From Atopsyche davidsoni (taxonomy: Eukaryota; Arthropoda; Insecta; Trichoptera; Hydrobiosidae): 64,000 bases of DNA. The DNA lies in the NCBI GenBank assembly GCA_022113835.1, contig JAILWY010000002.1, positions 4,442,501 to 4,506,500 of the forward strand, read 5' to 3'. Each line of letters starts with the position of its first letter. The stretch's first letter is position 1. This document shows, in pieces, positions 44,741 through 55,269 of this stretch. Both the position numbers and the translations under genes were made by a program. The notes beneath the pieces were generated by a model. The model saw nothing but the letters and a program-made list of their open reading frames with translations. It was not told the origin of the DNA and did no database searches.

Positions 44741-44945
44741 TGTATTTATGTGTAATAAATATCTACGAACTAAATAACAAAGATAACAATTTATAGCAGG
44801 TAAGGCAGGAGGGTGCAATGATCACTCCTGGGTATGTTTTTTTGGGAACTTGACGCTTCTTCTTGGATAGGGTGCCCCGGGAGCCGTTGGAGACTGTTAT
44901 ATTTTCAATTAATGGAACTGGTATTTATTTTGTAATACTCCATTT

Positions 44946-45128
44946 TATTACAATAAAATAAAACCAAATGGTTTTGGAGACTACGTTGATTTCACTATTA
45001 GCGAGAGCTCTTTCGCCGAACACGGCATCTTCAAGAGTCTTGAAGATGCCGTGTTCGGCGAAAGAGCTCTCGCTAATAGTGAAATCAACGTAGTCTCCAA
45101 AACCATTTGGTTTTATTTTATTGTAATA
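44946..45128. mobile_element. Perfect palindrome, 91-bp arms, 1-bp spacer
   Basis: Bases 44946-45036 are the exact reverse complement of 45038-45128, checked base by base at the centre (CTTCAAGA-G-TCTTGAAG) and at the outer edge. The arm runs TATTACAATAAAATAAAACC, GTTTTGGAGACTACGTTG, CGAGAGCTCTTTCGCC, GAACACGGCATC. No mismatch was seen, unlike every other inverted repeat here, so it is young or conserved by gene conversion. Structure resembles the FB elements but with different sequence. Confidence 0.9.
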
Positions 45129-45329
45129 TTTTCACTGAGTAGGATGTGGTGCAGTCTTTAATGGTGCCGCACTTATCTTAGACAAGAAATTCTTACTTAG
45201 TTTGAAAGGGAGATAACATCATCTTTGTAAAATTATATAGGCAGTGTTTAGGAACGAACTTTAAAGATCATATAAACATAAACAAGATATCACCATAAAT
45301 AGTTATGACCACACATCGAATCTCCGCAC

Positions 45330-45720
45330 CAAACAAAGTGGTGACTGAGACGCACCTCTCGAGTGCAAAAAGTTAACTCAATTCATCAACAGAGACAATC
45401 GCCGACTGGCATAATCGCCAGCTTAGCAATGTTCACACACAATGGCCTCCGAAGACGCCGCGCCGCCTCCATCATTCATCAGCAATCCTCCGGCGTGGCC
45501 CATTTCTCATTGTCTCCGGGCGTCTCCCGGCGGAGCGGCTGGTCCTCCAGCGCACAATGCAGCCCCGCACAATGCGCACCGCCTGCAGGGACGGTCAACA
45601 GTCAACACTGCAATTAGTCGTGCACCTGAGCCGCACAGTGCAGGTACTGTACAGGTGCCGAGGTTTCGAGAAACGCCGATTCGTACCCGCCAACAGCGCG
45701 GAGGTCATGTCAGATTGGGT
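45330..45720. other. CpG-rich island
   Basis: GAAGACGCCGCGCCGCC, GGCGTCTCCCGGCGGAGC, CAGCCCCGCACAATGCG and GCCAACAGCGCGG in sequence. Two overlapping plus-strand frames (84 and 93 codons) are open because of GC content. I do not recognise either product. Longest high-GC block away from homopolymer tracts in the window. Confidence 0.4.
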
Positions 45721-45729
45721 TAGTTAAAT

Positions 45730-45900
45730 TATTTTGGTTTTTGTTACAAGGCAAACACTTCAATCTTGTTGAGGGACAAGGCATTTGTTTGGTGAAGATC
45801 CATTTTTTATTATTGATTTGTAATAACTTTTTATTGTTATGCATGACTAGTTTCAACCAAAAGACTTGGTCATCATGAGATGCAGAGCAAAACAAAATAA
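45730..45900. other. Unassigned spacer
   Basis: Two CTT-rich words (CATTTGTTTGGTGAAGATCC, TTTCAACCAAAAGACTTGG) suggest another MITE fragment, but no second copy was found in the window. Confidence 0.25.
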
Positions 45901-46024
45901 TTGTAAAGAAATTATAAAAAGTTATTTCAAATCATTTATACCAAACACTTAACTGGCTATTTAACATACATATTTTTAAAAAAAGTCGCAATCTTTACAT
46001 ACTAACGATTGAATGCATGATATG

Positions 46025-46130
46025 TTATAATACGGTATGTAGGGCTTACAAGGTGTGGCTTAGATAATAGCGTGCATGTATTTATTAATTTTCGTTATTG
46101 AGTTATATAGAAAAAATACTTATAACATAT
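46025..46130 (+). repeat. Family C repeat, copy with internal deletion
   Basis: TATAATACGGTATGTAGGGC, TTACAAGGTGTGGCTTAG and TTTTCGTTATTGAGTTATA. The CCCTGATCC part is missing. Confidence 0.65.
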
Positions 46131-46582
46131 ACATTATAACTAGATAAAACAAAACAAGACGGCAAATTCATTCAGTTTTGATCTTTTTTAGTTATGGTTA
46201 TATACATTTTATTTTAGGTTCACTGTGCGTTGCGTAGGGTTAACGTGTATTTTTAATGTAAGTATGCATCTTTATAATTAAGTTCAGGTATTTAAATGTC
46301 CACGAAACGCCATTGGGAGTGCCCGGGGCGAGCTCATGCATCAGGCTCCTGCAAAGACGATTGATGTCCAGCGTCCACGACTGCCGAAGGCTGCATGCTA
46401 TTGAGACGTCACTCTGTGTGCAGAGGCACCCAGGCTGTGTGCTGTCGACTGTTGGATATTTGACGAGATAATGCTACCAGCAATACCTGCTTGGTAATAC
46501 GCCATTAGTTACATATTTAGCAGGAGATGCAGTATCTATTTACTTATTAATACATACACACACATATTACATATATAGTGCA

Positions 46583-46742
46583 TCTGAGTCTGGCTTGGTA
46601 CGTCCCTGAAATTTTTGAAACAGCGAGGTGTTTCGTAGAAAAATACTAAAAAAGTGCTGCCAACTTGGTAATTCTGGCCCAATTAAATGAGACGGTCACC
46701 AATCTTCTCTAAAAAGAGGCACTTAAAGAAGAAGAAATCTGA
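46583..46742 (+). mobile_element. LINE family B 3' end
   Basis: TCTGGCTTGGTACGTCC, CGAGGTGTTTCGTAGAAAAA, then GAGACGGTCACCAATCTTC and AGAGGCACTTAAAGAAGAAG. The final words are the shared A/B tail. Non-coding. Confidence 0.65.
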
Positions 46743-46744
46743 TG

Positions 46745-47430
46745 TAAAATACTTTATTTTAGAGGATTTTTCGTACTATGCAGTCACTTTTTAATCCGGG
46801 TTTCAACAAACCACGCTTTATTGAAGTCACAGTTTCGTCATAATGCTGCTCTAAATGCTATATTTTACGGTAGTTCATGCATTCAGAATGTGTATAATTA
46901 CAAAATAAAAAGCTAACTATGACGTCACTTAGCCGGAACTTACGGCAAGCTAAGCAAATGCTCCCGCGGTAAGTTTACTTACGTCATATGATTTAGAACT
47001 TTCAGTCTCTGGCCTGCCCGACCGTGTATTTGTGGTTTGCTTTGAGCGAATGATGTTGATTCATACGTTATCGCTGTTATTCGAGATAATATTATAAGTT
47101 TGTACAATACTATTAATTATATATTTATCGTGTCAAGAAAAATATTTTTGTAACCAAAGTGTTTGTCACACATCAAATATTTAGCATCACAAACATATCA
47201 CTTGTGTACATTGAGTCTGCTGTTAACTAAGTCATTGTGTTTGAACGTGAATCTTAAATGAAAATATAAATATAGATAGTCATTTTAGGAACTGTTTGTA
47301 TGTCACGTGTCTTCTAAAATAACTTGTTACAAATTAAATAAACATAAAATATATATATAAGCATCCAAGGGCTCTGACAATTTCGGCTATTTTATTATTA
47401 ATCCGCATTCCTCTAGAAATGTACGCAATC
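46745..47430. other. AT-rich DNA, no feature
   Basis: Balanced block at 46920-47040 (CTTAGCCGGAACTTACGGC), otherwise AT-rich. No identifiable element. Confidence 0.4.
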
Positions 47431-47434
47431 TCCC

Positions 47435-47720
47435 TCGGAGGCAGTAACCCTTATTTTTGCACGAGCCTCTCACCCCGCTACACCCAACTTTTCTCTGTCC
47501 AACCCTTGAGCTAATTACGAGCAGCCTCCATCAAATTTTAATTAACAACCCCAACCCTTCATACCTACGCCATTTTGTAACATCCCGCATCGGGCAACGC
47601 CGGCGCATCCGCTCAAAGGGACCGGCAAATTAAATGGCGCCCTGCAACACTTGCCATCTTTCAATCGCGGAAACCTACTTTATCGAAAGTAATACGTACT
47701 TCCGGTATCGCGTTTTTGAG
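47435..47720. other. High-complexity GC-richer segment, candidate conserved element
   Basis: CTACGCCATTTTGTAACATC, GGGCAACGCCGGCGCATCC and TTAAATGGCGCCCTGC within 80 bp. GCCATTTT and ATGGCGCC are the YY1/Pho-type words of the island class. Confidence 0.35.
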
Positions 47721-47864
47721 TTCCTAGAGAGGGTGGTTTCTAGACCGAATGTCTAGTCCTCTACTAAGGCAGCATTTGAAAGGGGTACTTTCGAAATATT
47801 CGCATTTTTTTACCTATACAAGTATATTGCGTAAACAATGTTTAAATAATCTAACCTTTGTTTG

Positions 47865-48796
47865 AATACTGTTTTTATATGCATGGATCACTGACTGATT
47901 ATCACAATTGTATTAAAATTATAAATTATCAAAAAAATGCACATGTAATAAAAATGCCTTTCCGAAATCAGATCTCCAGCAATATTGCTTTTTCTACTTG
48001 TAACAATAATAATAAACGGTTATTCTACATATGAACCAATTTAGTGATTTGCAAGCACTGGACTTTTTAAACAAAGTAACAAGTGAAGCGATTTTAATAC
48101 CATCTGGATATTATTTTTAAAATCTAATAATTTAGCCAAGACACGCACCATCATATACGTATGTCTATTTTTTGGATTGAACGTCAATCAGATGCGTATT
48201 TATTGCAAATCACTAAATATTGGTTGGCCTGGGCACATTGGTTCATATGTAGAGTATGATTGTTAAAAATTCTCGATTTATGGATGTGATTCGTTAGTAC
48301 AAGGGTTAGTACACCGGCCACGTAAGCTAGGGAGTGTGGGTTCAAATCCCACACAAATCACGATGATATTTTTCTGATAATTTCTTTAATCATCTTCTAT
48401 GTGTGAACTAATGTGCCTAATCATATTAGTAATAATGTAATAAATACGCACCTGATTAATAACGTTCAATCCAAAAAATAGACATACGTATATGATGGTG
48501 CGCGTCTTGGCTAAATTAATAGATTTTTAAAATAATATCCAGATGGGATTAAAATCGCTTCACTTGTTACTTTGTTTAAAAAGTCCAGTGCTTGCAAATC
48601 ACTAAATATTGGATGGCCTGGGCACGGTTCATATGTAGAATAACCGTTTATTAGTATTGTTACAAGTAGAAAAAGCAGTATTGCTGGAGATCTGATTTTG
48701 GAAAGGCTTTTTTATTATATGTGCATTTTTTATGATTTATAATTTTAATACAATTGTGATAATCAGTCAGTACGCCATGCATATAAAAACAGTATT
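47865..48796. mobile_element. Large imperfect palindrome (about 930 bp)
   Basis: Left arm 47865-48285 and right arm 48365-48796 are diverged reverse complements: AATACTGTTTTTATATGC and CATGGATCACTGACTGATTA on the left match TAATCAGTCAGTACGCCATG and GCATATAAAAACAGTATT on the right. Shared inner words include CATCATATACGTATGTC with TTTTTTGGATTGAACG. A unit containing CAAATCACTAAAT and TTCATATGTAGA occurs inverted at about 48018-48052 and direct at 48204 and 48593. The loop holds a tRNA-like sequence. The arms encode no protein. Confidence 0.85.
48288..48360 (+). tRNA. tRNA-like gene or tRNA-derived element
   Basis: A 73-nt stretch fits tRNA geometry. The acceptor stem is GATTCGT (48288-48294) with ACAAATC (48353-48359), six of seven paired. 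The D-stem is GTAC/GTAC at 48297-48300 and 48309-48312. The anticodon stem is CCGGC/GCTAG with one mismatch, and the loop is CACGTAA. The T-stem GTGGG/CCCAC is perfect with loop TTCAAAT. A-box TAGTACAAGGG and B-box GGTTCAAATCC match consensus. The loop has A where U33 is universal, so a true decoding tRNA (nominal anticodon CGT) is doubtful. A tRNA-derived SINE or pseudogene is more likely. Confidence 0.55.
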
Positions 48797-48849
48797 ATAC
48801 ACGAAAAGTTAGTGATCGTACTTGCTGGATAAAAATAGCCCCAATTTGA

Positions 48850-49085
48850 GAGAGCGGTAACCATATCCCGGGGCGATGATCTCTGAAACGCCAGCCCACC
48901 GATTTCCAGCTCCATACCGATGCATCAAATCACAGCATCATCCCCAGCCCCCGGGGCTGGTGTCAAATTACCAGCAGCGTCAGTTCACCATTGGGGCTTA
49001 GCGGGTCCTCGCGCGGAGGGTCGCCGCGGCGGGGGCACTCGGGGCGGAGTCTGCGGCCCAGGGCAGGGGTGAAGTGAAATCCACC
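48850..49085. other. GC-rich island with inverted CCCCGGGG core
   Basis: CATCCCCAGCCCCCGGGGCT contains AGCCCCCGGGGCT, a near-palindrome, then GGTCGCCGCGGCGGGGGC. The CACCGTGAAAGGATGAAGC words follow. No protein recognised. CpG-rich island class. Confidence 0.35.
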
Positions 49086-49218
49086 GTGAAAGGATGAAGC
49101 ATTAGAGGAGGGATTTGAACTCATACCCGTTAATTGCGAGGCACTCGGGGGTTCAAGGCAATTCGAAATAGCTGTGAATACTGAAAGGAAATTTTGGATA
49201 TATGGATAGGATTATACA

Positions 49219-49274
49219 AGGTGTCCAAAGATCGGGTATTTGTTAGTTCAGTAATACAAAAACTACTAGTAGTC
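49219..49274 (+). mobile_element. Solo mariner left end
   Basis: AGGTGTCCAAAGATCGGGT, TTGTTAGTTCAGTAATAC and AAAAACTACTAGTAGTC match the start of the mariner element at 49509. Interrupted by FB-derived sequence at about 49274. Confidence 0.65.
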
Positions 49275-49508
49275 GTTTGATAATGCCAACATGAAAGGTT
49301 ATATGATAAACATTTTACTGTAAAAGTAAATCAATAAAGACTTCTTGATGTTCTAGGCACTCCCAATACTTTAAAATTTCTAGATCAAATTTTAAATACC
49401 ATTGCTCTATATACTTACTGCTATGTAGTAATCAAGATTATGACATTGTACAGTGACGTGCAGTGATCTCAAAAGCAAAGTAAATTAAATAAATTAGAAA
49501 GGTGATTA
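49274..49508. repeat. FB arm plus linker, same as at 28.97-29.21 kb
   Basis: GTTTGATAATGCCAACATG, GGTTATATGATAAACATTTT and ACTGTAAAAGTAAATC, then TTCTAGGCACTCCCAATAC and GCTCTATATACTTACTGC repeat the junction beyond FB copy 3. The two blocks differ by small insertions. Confidence 0.75.
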
Positions 49509-50057
49509 GGTGTCCAAAGAAAGTATCGGGTATTTGTTAGTTCAGTAAAACAAAAACTACTAGTAATCAAGTTTTTTTTTTATGTTGATTGTAAGAATAT
49601 AAAATGGAAAATTACTTCTAAAAGATGATGTTATCCAAATGATGACCGTCACGCTGCTGGCACTCTTCTAATCTGGAACGAACATTGCTGATAACACGCT
49701 GACACATAGTCCTCGATATTGCTGCCATTTCTGACCTGATGTTTTGTTTCAATTGCATTAGGTTCGTCGGATTATTCTCATAAACCCTACTTTTATGGTA
49801 TCCCCATACGAAATAGTCGAGAGGGCTCTAAGGTCGGGGCTTCTGGGAGGCCATTTGGTGTTACCTCTACGTGAAATGACCTTATTAGGGAATAATTTGT
49901 TAAAAGATTCAATTGATTGATCGGATGTATGGTCTTGTTGGAACCACGTTCTTGAGTTGAAACCATGAAACTCCTGCAACTCTGAGCCCAAAAATTTTCG
50001 CAGCATATCGCAATAACGGTCACTATTCACATTCATCCGATACTCTTTTTGGACACC
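49509..50057 (-). pseudogene. Tc1/mariner-like transposase relic, copy 2
   Basis: Inverted termini AGGTGTCCAAAGAAAGTATC and ATACTCTTTTTGGACACCT. The minus frame at 50036-49758 contains TWFQQDH, the aspartate-bearing motif of Tc1/mariner-type transposases, then SRRGNTKWPPRSPDL, the typical segment before the third catalytic residue. A second, frame-shifted stretch reads LMQLKQNIRSEMAAISR and RLEECQQRDGHHL, the C-terminus. The residues normally following WFQQD are replaced, and the helix-turn-helix half is absent. An internally deleted, dead copy about 549 bp long. Confidence 0.85.
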
Positions 50058-50178
50058 TGTATAATAATGCTATTGGGCAGCAATATAAAACTGCGGTGTA
50101 GAAGGACCCAGGACCCACTACACAATTCTCAGCATGAGTATATGCTCAGTGAAATGGTCGCCAACCTCCTCTAAGCAT
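50058..50178 (-). repeat. Family A repeat, copy 11
   Basis: TATAATAATGCTATTGGGC, GGACCCACTACACAATTC, GCATGAGTATATGCTCAG and GAAATGGTCGCCAACCTCC. It starts at the mariner end, and the sequence AGGATTATA left of 49217 fits its missing half, so the mariner block probably inserted into this copy at TA. Confidence 0.75.
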
Positions 50179-50189
50179 TTCATTTGATA

Positions 50190-50640
50190 ATATATTTTTA
50201 ATTAATTTAGTAGCTTTTTTGAAAATATCATTTATTATTTACCACTCTGCTATATTCAATTCCAAAAAACTTTTTTTCGACACGTAGTAAGCATTTAATC
50301 AAATACATATTTTATAATATAGATAGGTGACGATTTACATCAATATCTTGAGTACCTTAGGTTGTTATATCTGATATATTTATTATCTAATATTTGCCGA
50401 AGGTCCGGGAGATATAATATTCCCAGGCGTGTTTGCATCAGGTACGTCTGGAGGAGCTTGCTGCAGCGTGCAGCTGTCTAGAGCAAACATCGCCTGCAGT
50501 AACTGCATCATTCTTACTCCTTACCTGCTCCTCAGACAGTACCGAACCAGCTGCCAACATTCGTCCAACTTTTTCAATTCAATTATAAACTGTCTTCATA
50601 TTCAAAGAAAAAAAAACCGTGCTAGAAAAGCAAATTCTAA
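50190..50640. other. Unassigned segment
   Basis: AT-rich to 50390, then 50395-50600 is balanced (CTTGCTGCAGCGTGCAGCTG, a hairpin-forming word). No gene recognised. Confidence 0.35.
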
Positions 50641-50700
50641 AGCCCTCTTCACTTGTCGCGACACAACTGACAACCGACCAACAGATTGCAACAAGTAATT
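50639..50700. repeat. Family D MITE, left end
   Basis: AAAGCCCTCTTCACTTGTCG, CGACACAACTGACAACCG and ACCAACAGATTGCAACAAG resemble the D left arm. Confidence 0.55.
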
Positions 50701-50709
50701 TATACTCAC

Positions 50710-52140
50710 TAGGCTTTATTAAAAAAATGGTTTAGGAAAATTGTTCATTTAATAGCATACTATACTACATTACGATACAATTATTTTAATAACATGTGTC
50801 ATTAAATAAAATACTTGCTAATAATTTTACTTTACTGGGACATCTTTAATACCGATACAAATGGGCCCATAAATATTTCGGCTTAGAACGACATTTTCAG
50901 TCTTTCAGCTCTATAGGTAGATTTAGAAAAAATACAAGCTTCAGGAGCTGGACCCCGTGTATAAGGCTTCCGGGGTATTTTACAGTTCCCTGGTACTCCA
51001 GTTCTGCCCTGCTCGCCGCCTGGGGGGCTCTCCTGTGAGACAAAAATACTGCAGCAGAACAAACTGAGACGAAGAAACCTTAGAAACCTTATATTCGCGT
51101 TCTATACAAGTCTTGTGCTCGCGATACACGAGAAATATAAAAAAATATATAAAAATGAAATTTACATACAAAAATCTTTTCTAATTCAATTTTCTATAAA
51201 TTTTTATGCATTACAGCCGAAAATCGCCTCAAGCTTCTTACTTGCTTACGCATACCTTCACTTATTTATTTTACCGAATTGTTTAGTAATACCACTTGAA
51301 TGTCTCTTGGCCGTGAATAAATATAAATAATACAGTATGCCTTAAAATACATTCAAACTTATGAGACCACCGGCGTTGCTAAACTATAGTTTATCTATAT
51401 GACTCTGAGGTCTTAAATTATTATATATTTTCAGGTGAACGCTAAAAGTCGCTGATTTTATTATTTCTTTATAATGGAAGTACTTTCTTCATTCTGTAAA
51501 CTACACTGTAAGTACTCGCCGGCCAATAGACATCAAATATCCATTGAGTATTACCAAATAATAGGCTGTGTTTGCACACTAATGGTACGAGCTCCTCGGC
51601 CGCCTGTACTCTCTAACAATACTGCTTCGTCTATAGAGACTTGGAAATTAAGCACATAGTAGGAGGGCCAACCTGATGGACCGATTCTCGGGACTGTGTG
51701 CCAACTGAAGAATAAATACCAAGCCTCACGTCTCCGTGGAGAGACGACAAACTCCAGTTAATCTGGAGCTGCCGGATTACACTTGCCATTTTCCTATTCA
51801 AACAAAGGTTACATCTTATGAATTAAACGTATTAGGTGTGGATTTTTGACTTGTTGATTGGGTAAATTGTATCAGTGAAACTATTTTTACACTGGGATTT
51901 TAGGCATTTGGATTTAATGTCTACGCGTGCAGTAACTATTATTAAAAAAAAAAACAAATAATTTTTTACTCAAATTCGATACATTGATATGTTAAATTTT
52001 TTTGAAAAACTCAATCTTTTTGGCAGACACCAGATTGGATAAATATTAATAAAATAATATATTTTAAGTATTTTTGGCGCAATGTAAAACCCATTGAGTT
52101 AAGACGATATTTTGATAACTAAAAAAATTTAATATTTTTA
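50710..52140. other. AT-rich DNA, no feature
   Basis: About 1.4 kb without recognisable genes. The block at 50940-51040 is GC-richer and contains CCTGGGGGGCTCTCC. A short SINE-like patch at 51655-51790 (GAGGGCCAACCTGATGG) is not shared with other copies here. Confidence 0.35.
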
Positions 52141-52179
52141 TGTGATTTTATAATTACATTGGAGTGTTTATATATCTTT

Positions 52180-52405
52180 AAAAACGGTGATGGGATGTGT
52201 TCTGGAAGTAACTTGTAGAAGTGGAGGGCTCTTGCTGTTGTTTTTGCAGAATGCTGCAGATAGAGTATCAGATAATGCTATTAGGCAGCGGACCATTCCT
52301 TCGAATATAACACTGGGGTGTAAAAAAACCTGGGGACCCAATACACTATTCTCATGAACACTGACTAAGCATAAACATATGTTCAGTGAAATGATCACCG
52401 ATCTC
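52180..52405 (-). repeat. Family A repeat, copy 12
   Basis: TGTGTTCTGGAAGTAAC, GCAGATAGAGTATCAGAT, AATGCTATTAGGCAGCGG, CCTGGGGACCCAATACAC, GAACACTGACTAAGC and TTCAGTGAAATGATCACCG. Diverged but complete in order. Confidence 0.7.
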
Positions 52406-52429
52406 CACACGAAAAAACTTATTATTTAC

Positions 52430-53330
52430 AGTCTTTTCATTAATTTAATTTCGAAAAGCACTGAATTTAGATCTTGCATAAATAATCGCTTCGCATGTGG
52501 TAGCGCGATTACCTCACAAAATGCAGGTACTCGGGTATATAAATTCGTCGGTCTGAAACAGTTTGTCCGACGCGCAAACAGCGGCGTGTGTATCTTAAAA
52601 TTTAGAAGTGATTACTTTCCTCCTCCGATCGTTTAACATCGACAAATACTTCAATCGATTCACAATCTCAAATATTTGCTCGGGATTTATTAGCTATTCT
52701 TGTAGACGCCCGACACCAGCCGATACAAATCGACACCGCAATAAAATAACTGCCGCGACTGTTGAGCCATACCTGCATAGATTCCGGATACGCATTGTAA
52801 ACTATAAAAATATATTCGCCGTACTATTTTTTTATGTTATTAATATTTTATAAAATTAAGTGTTTAACCTATTAATTTAAAAATAATTTTTTAACTGTTT
52901 TTTTTATTACTCCTAGCGTTATTGGGCATGTTCAAAAAATTAATACATTATTATTTGTCTCCAAGTCAAAAAAGCTTTCGGTGTAGGGCAAATACGTAAA
53001 CACTCGTCTTCCTGCACTATCAGTCAATTTACACTGGTAATTATTATTTTTTAACAAATATTTATTCGTTTGCCCCTGCGTATTTACGGCAAACAGTCTC
53101 ACCTGGGCGCCGCTCGTGTTGACTTGATCCGAGACATCAAACAGGCGCCCGGGCCTACCTGTTCTGCAGTTCCTGAAGAACACAGTACACTGACGGCTCA
53201 CTATCAGCGCGGGTCCTTCAGTCTAACTCTTCGGCGGTAAGCAGCGATAGAAATCATGCAAACATTCATGTTGGTGTAGTAAATATCGTAGACCACGCTC
53301 AAAGAAGACGTGGCATAAAAAATTTAAAAA
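52430..53330. other. Unassigned segment with a 89-codon minus frame
   Basis: GTGGTAGCGCGATTACC at 52497 and GCGCAAACAGCGGCGTG at 52573 mark a high-complexity block. 53090-53225 is GC-rich, and the minus frame 53201-52932 is open through it and into AT-rich DNA, reading RNCRTGRPGRLFDVSDQVNT and beyond with no known domain. A decayed coding segment cannot be excluded. Confidence 0.25.
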
Positions 53331-53333
53331 ATC

Positions 53334-53921
53334 GGACCGTTTACAACAACGTCCTAGAACTAAGTTTTAAGGGCCTGAGTTTCATACTCGAGTTTTTTTG
53401 ATCATTTTCTGGTCCGTTTTGCGAGAAATCGACTGTACCAATCAAAATAATTTGAATGCAAAAAATTAGATACATTCCTTCTTCCGAACAGAATATATTT
53501 TTATTTCTTATAAATTTACTTTTGATATGATAAATATGTGTTTTTCCGATTGAAGTGTAGGAATTTAGAGATTCGTCATGTCCCTGTTCTAAGAGTCCTA
53601 AACGTTTAAAAGTCTTTTTTTTAATTGGAATTAAAAGATCAAATATAAACCCTGCGCGATTTTTTATTTTGAAAATTTAAATATTAAAAAAAAAAACCTT
53701 TAACAAACTTTGGTTTTGAAAAGTCGTCATTTTATCCAATTTTTCAACATCTTCAAGGCTTTATTTTACCCTGAAAATGGACGTTAATTAAATAATAAAA
53801 AATAGTTCAATATAATCTATAGTTTTTTCAATACTCTATAAAAAAATCAACTTTCGACATAGAAAAATAAAGTGACAATTAAATTAATTAAATGACACGA
53901 TTTCGCCAGGTAAAACGGTCC
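53334..53921 (-). repeat. Family E repeat, copy 3 (longest)
   Basis: Begins GGACCGTTTACAACAACG and ends CGCCAGGTAAAACGGTCC, so the two ends share the inverted word GGACCGTTT. Contents are the reverse of the 37.3-37.8 kb copy (GGTCCGTTTTGCGAGAAATC, CATGTCCCTGTTCTAAGAG, GAAAAGTCGTCATTTTATCC, TAAAGTGACAATTAAATT). The short inverted ends suggest a DNA-transposon-derived element. Confidence 0.8.
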
Positions 53922-54005
53922 TTTTTTGTGTTTAAGGTTAGGTAGCAATACCCTTAAGAACAAACGACAAATTAAATGCTTTCACAATAAAAGTAGGCAA
54001 CGTGT

Positions 54006-54130
54006 TTTTTTTCATCTTCATCGAGTGCTTCTCCTCATAGTTGGTCTCCGAGTCCTTCTACACGGCAGTTTTATATTGGAAGGAAAAGTTTGTGTATTGC
54101 TGCTGCCCAATAGGCTTGAAATTATTTAAG
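54006..54130 (+). repeat. Family A repeat, copy 13
   Basis: TTCATCTTCATCGAGTGC, TTCTCCTCATAGTTGG, GAGTCCTTCTACACGGC and TTGCTGCTGCCCAATAGG. The middle is deleted. Confidence 0.7.
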
Positions 54131-54159
54131 TAGAGTGAAGTACATCCGAAACTTTGGTT

Positions 54160-54700
54160 TCTGCTTCAAACGAAATCAAAGTAAAATCGACATTTATTTT
54201 ATCGCATAAGCGTTGTTTTAACGTGTCGATCACAGCAGCGGGAGCTGTGGCTACAAAATCAAAATATAACCCGTTTTACAATTTTTCCCAGGTAAAAAAA
54301 ATAATCAATTTTCAGGCGCACGGCGCGGACGTTGCGGCAGCTCTCCTTTGCTCGAAGAGCAAATATTTCCACTGGCCATACAATGGTTAGTCACAAATAA
54401 GTCAGTCGAAAAGAAAGCAATCCGAGAGAGGCGATAAAAGACACACACACGCCCGCCAGCGTGAAAAACCGTGAAAACTCGTCCGCAAATAATGTTTAAT
54501 GAACCCGGTCAATTTATTTAAAAATTACGCCGCTCTCGGTAGCGCAAATATTTGAGTGTTTGACCTGGAATAATAGTTACCTGCCTTTAGGGTGCGATAA
54601 CAAATCCAAATGTAGGCGAGTGAGAGGGTCGGATAAATAAAAATGCGCCGCTGTTTGCCCTCGGTCGCGGATTGACGATGCCGTCATTGTAATGCAAATT
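54160..54700. other. High-complexity region, candidate conserved elements
   Basis: Blocks with CAGGCGCACGGCGCGGACG, AGAGCAAATATTTCC, TAGCGCAAATATTTGAG and GCGCCGCTGTTTGCCCTCG lie between 54310 and 54670. The words AAATATTTG and TGTTTGCC recur through the window's islands. No reading frame supported. Confidence 0.35.
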
Positions 54701-54719
54701 AATAGGCGGTTAATGTATG

Positions 54720-55260
54720 TATTTGTTTATACATCTGCAAATATAGTTTTATAGCAATGAGTGATATTCTAGTCTTTAGTTATTTATTTATTTTACTTAT
54801 ACTTCAACTCGTGCTAGTAAGGGTTTTTTTTACATATATTTTTCCCTACGCAAGCTCAATAAGCCTAACGATACAATTAGAAATTCCGAATGATGATGAG
54901 CATATCGGAAGGCTCTTGAATAGCGAGGTAGATAAGGGTCAAGGTTTCTATGGTTGCCAATTCAAAGAAAATACAGACGAGCTCCAATCAGGCCATAGTC
55001 GCGCATCTCGCCAACTCCTATTAGATTAAACTCATCCTCGTTAGAAGAATCTGTCTAATTGTTTTTCTATCCTACCTGGTTCATAAATGCAAGGTCCCTA
55101 ACCTTATAGATAAAATAAGCCTAACAAACAAAACACAACAAGAGGGAAAATGGGTGTATATAGGCGATTTATATATTTTTTATTGTATTCTTGCTACAAA
55201 TAGTTTTATAGCAGAGTGCTTTTTTTTTTTTTTCTGTAAATGTAATCAAGATGATCTAAG
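54720..55260. other. Unassigned, with a family C scrap
   Basis: TTTTTTACATATATTTTTCCC then TACGCAAGCTCAATAAGCC at about 54822-54865 matches the reverse of the family C end. A 90-codon plus frame (54757-55029) starts with a hydrophobic stretch, but this part coincides with the repeat scrap and the rest is unrecognised. Confidence 0.3.
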
Positions 55261-55269
55261 ACATAGACA

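Noticed and set aside
45363..45723. Two plus-strand frames in the CpG island at 45.4 kb
   Set aside because: Both are open over the same bases in different frames, as expected from high GC, and neither is recognisable.
48288..48360. Calling a functional tRNA-Thr (CGT)
   Set aside because: Geometry fits, but position 33 is A where U is nearly universal, and it sits inside a transposon-like palindrome. Reported as tRNA-like only.
52490..52560. tRNA-like sequence around GTGGTAGCGCGATTACC
   Set aside because: Resembles a D-arm but has no usable B-box and no acceptor stem pairing.
52932..53201. 89-codon minus frame as a conserved protein
   Set aside because: The product is not low-complexity but matches nothing I know, and the last third is AT-rich chance sequence. 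Kept only as an unassigned segment.
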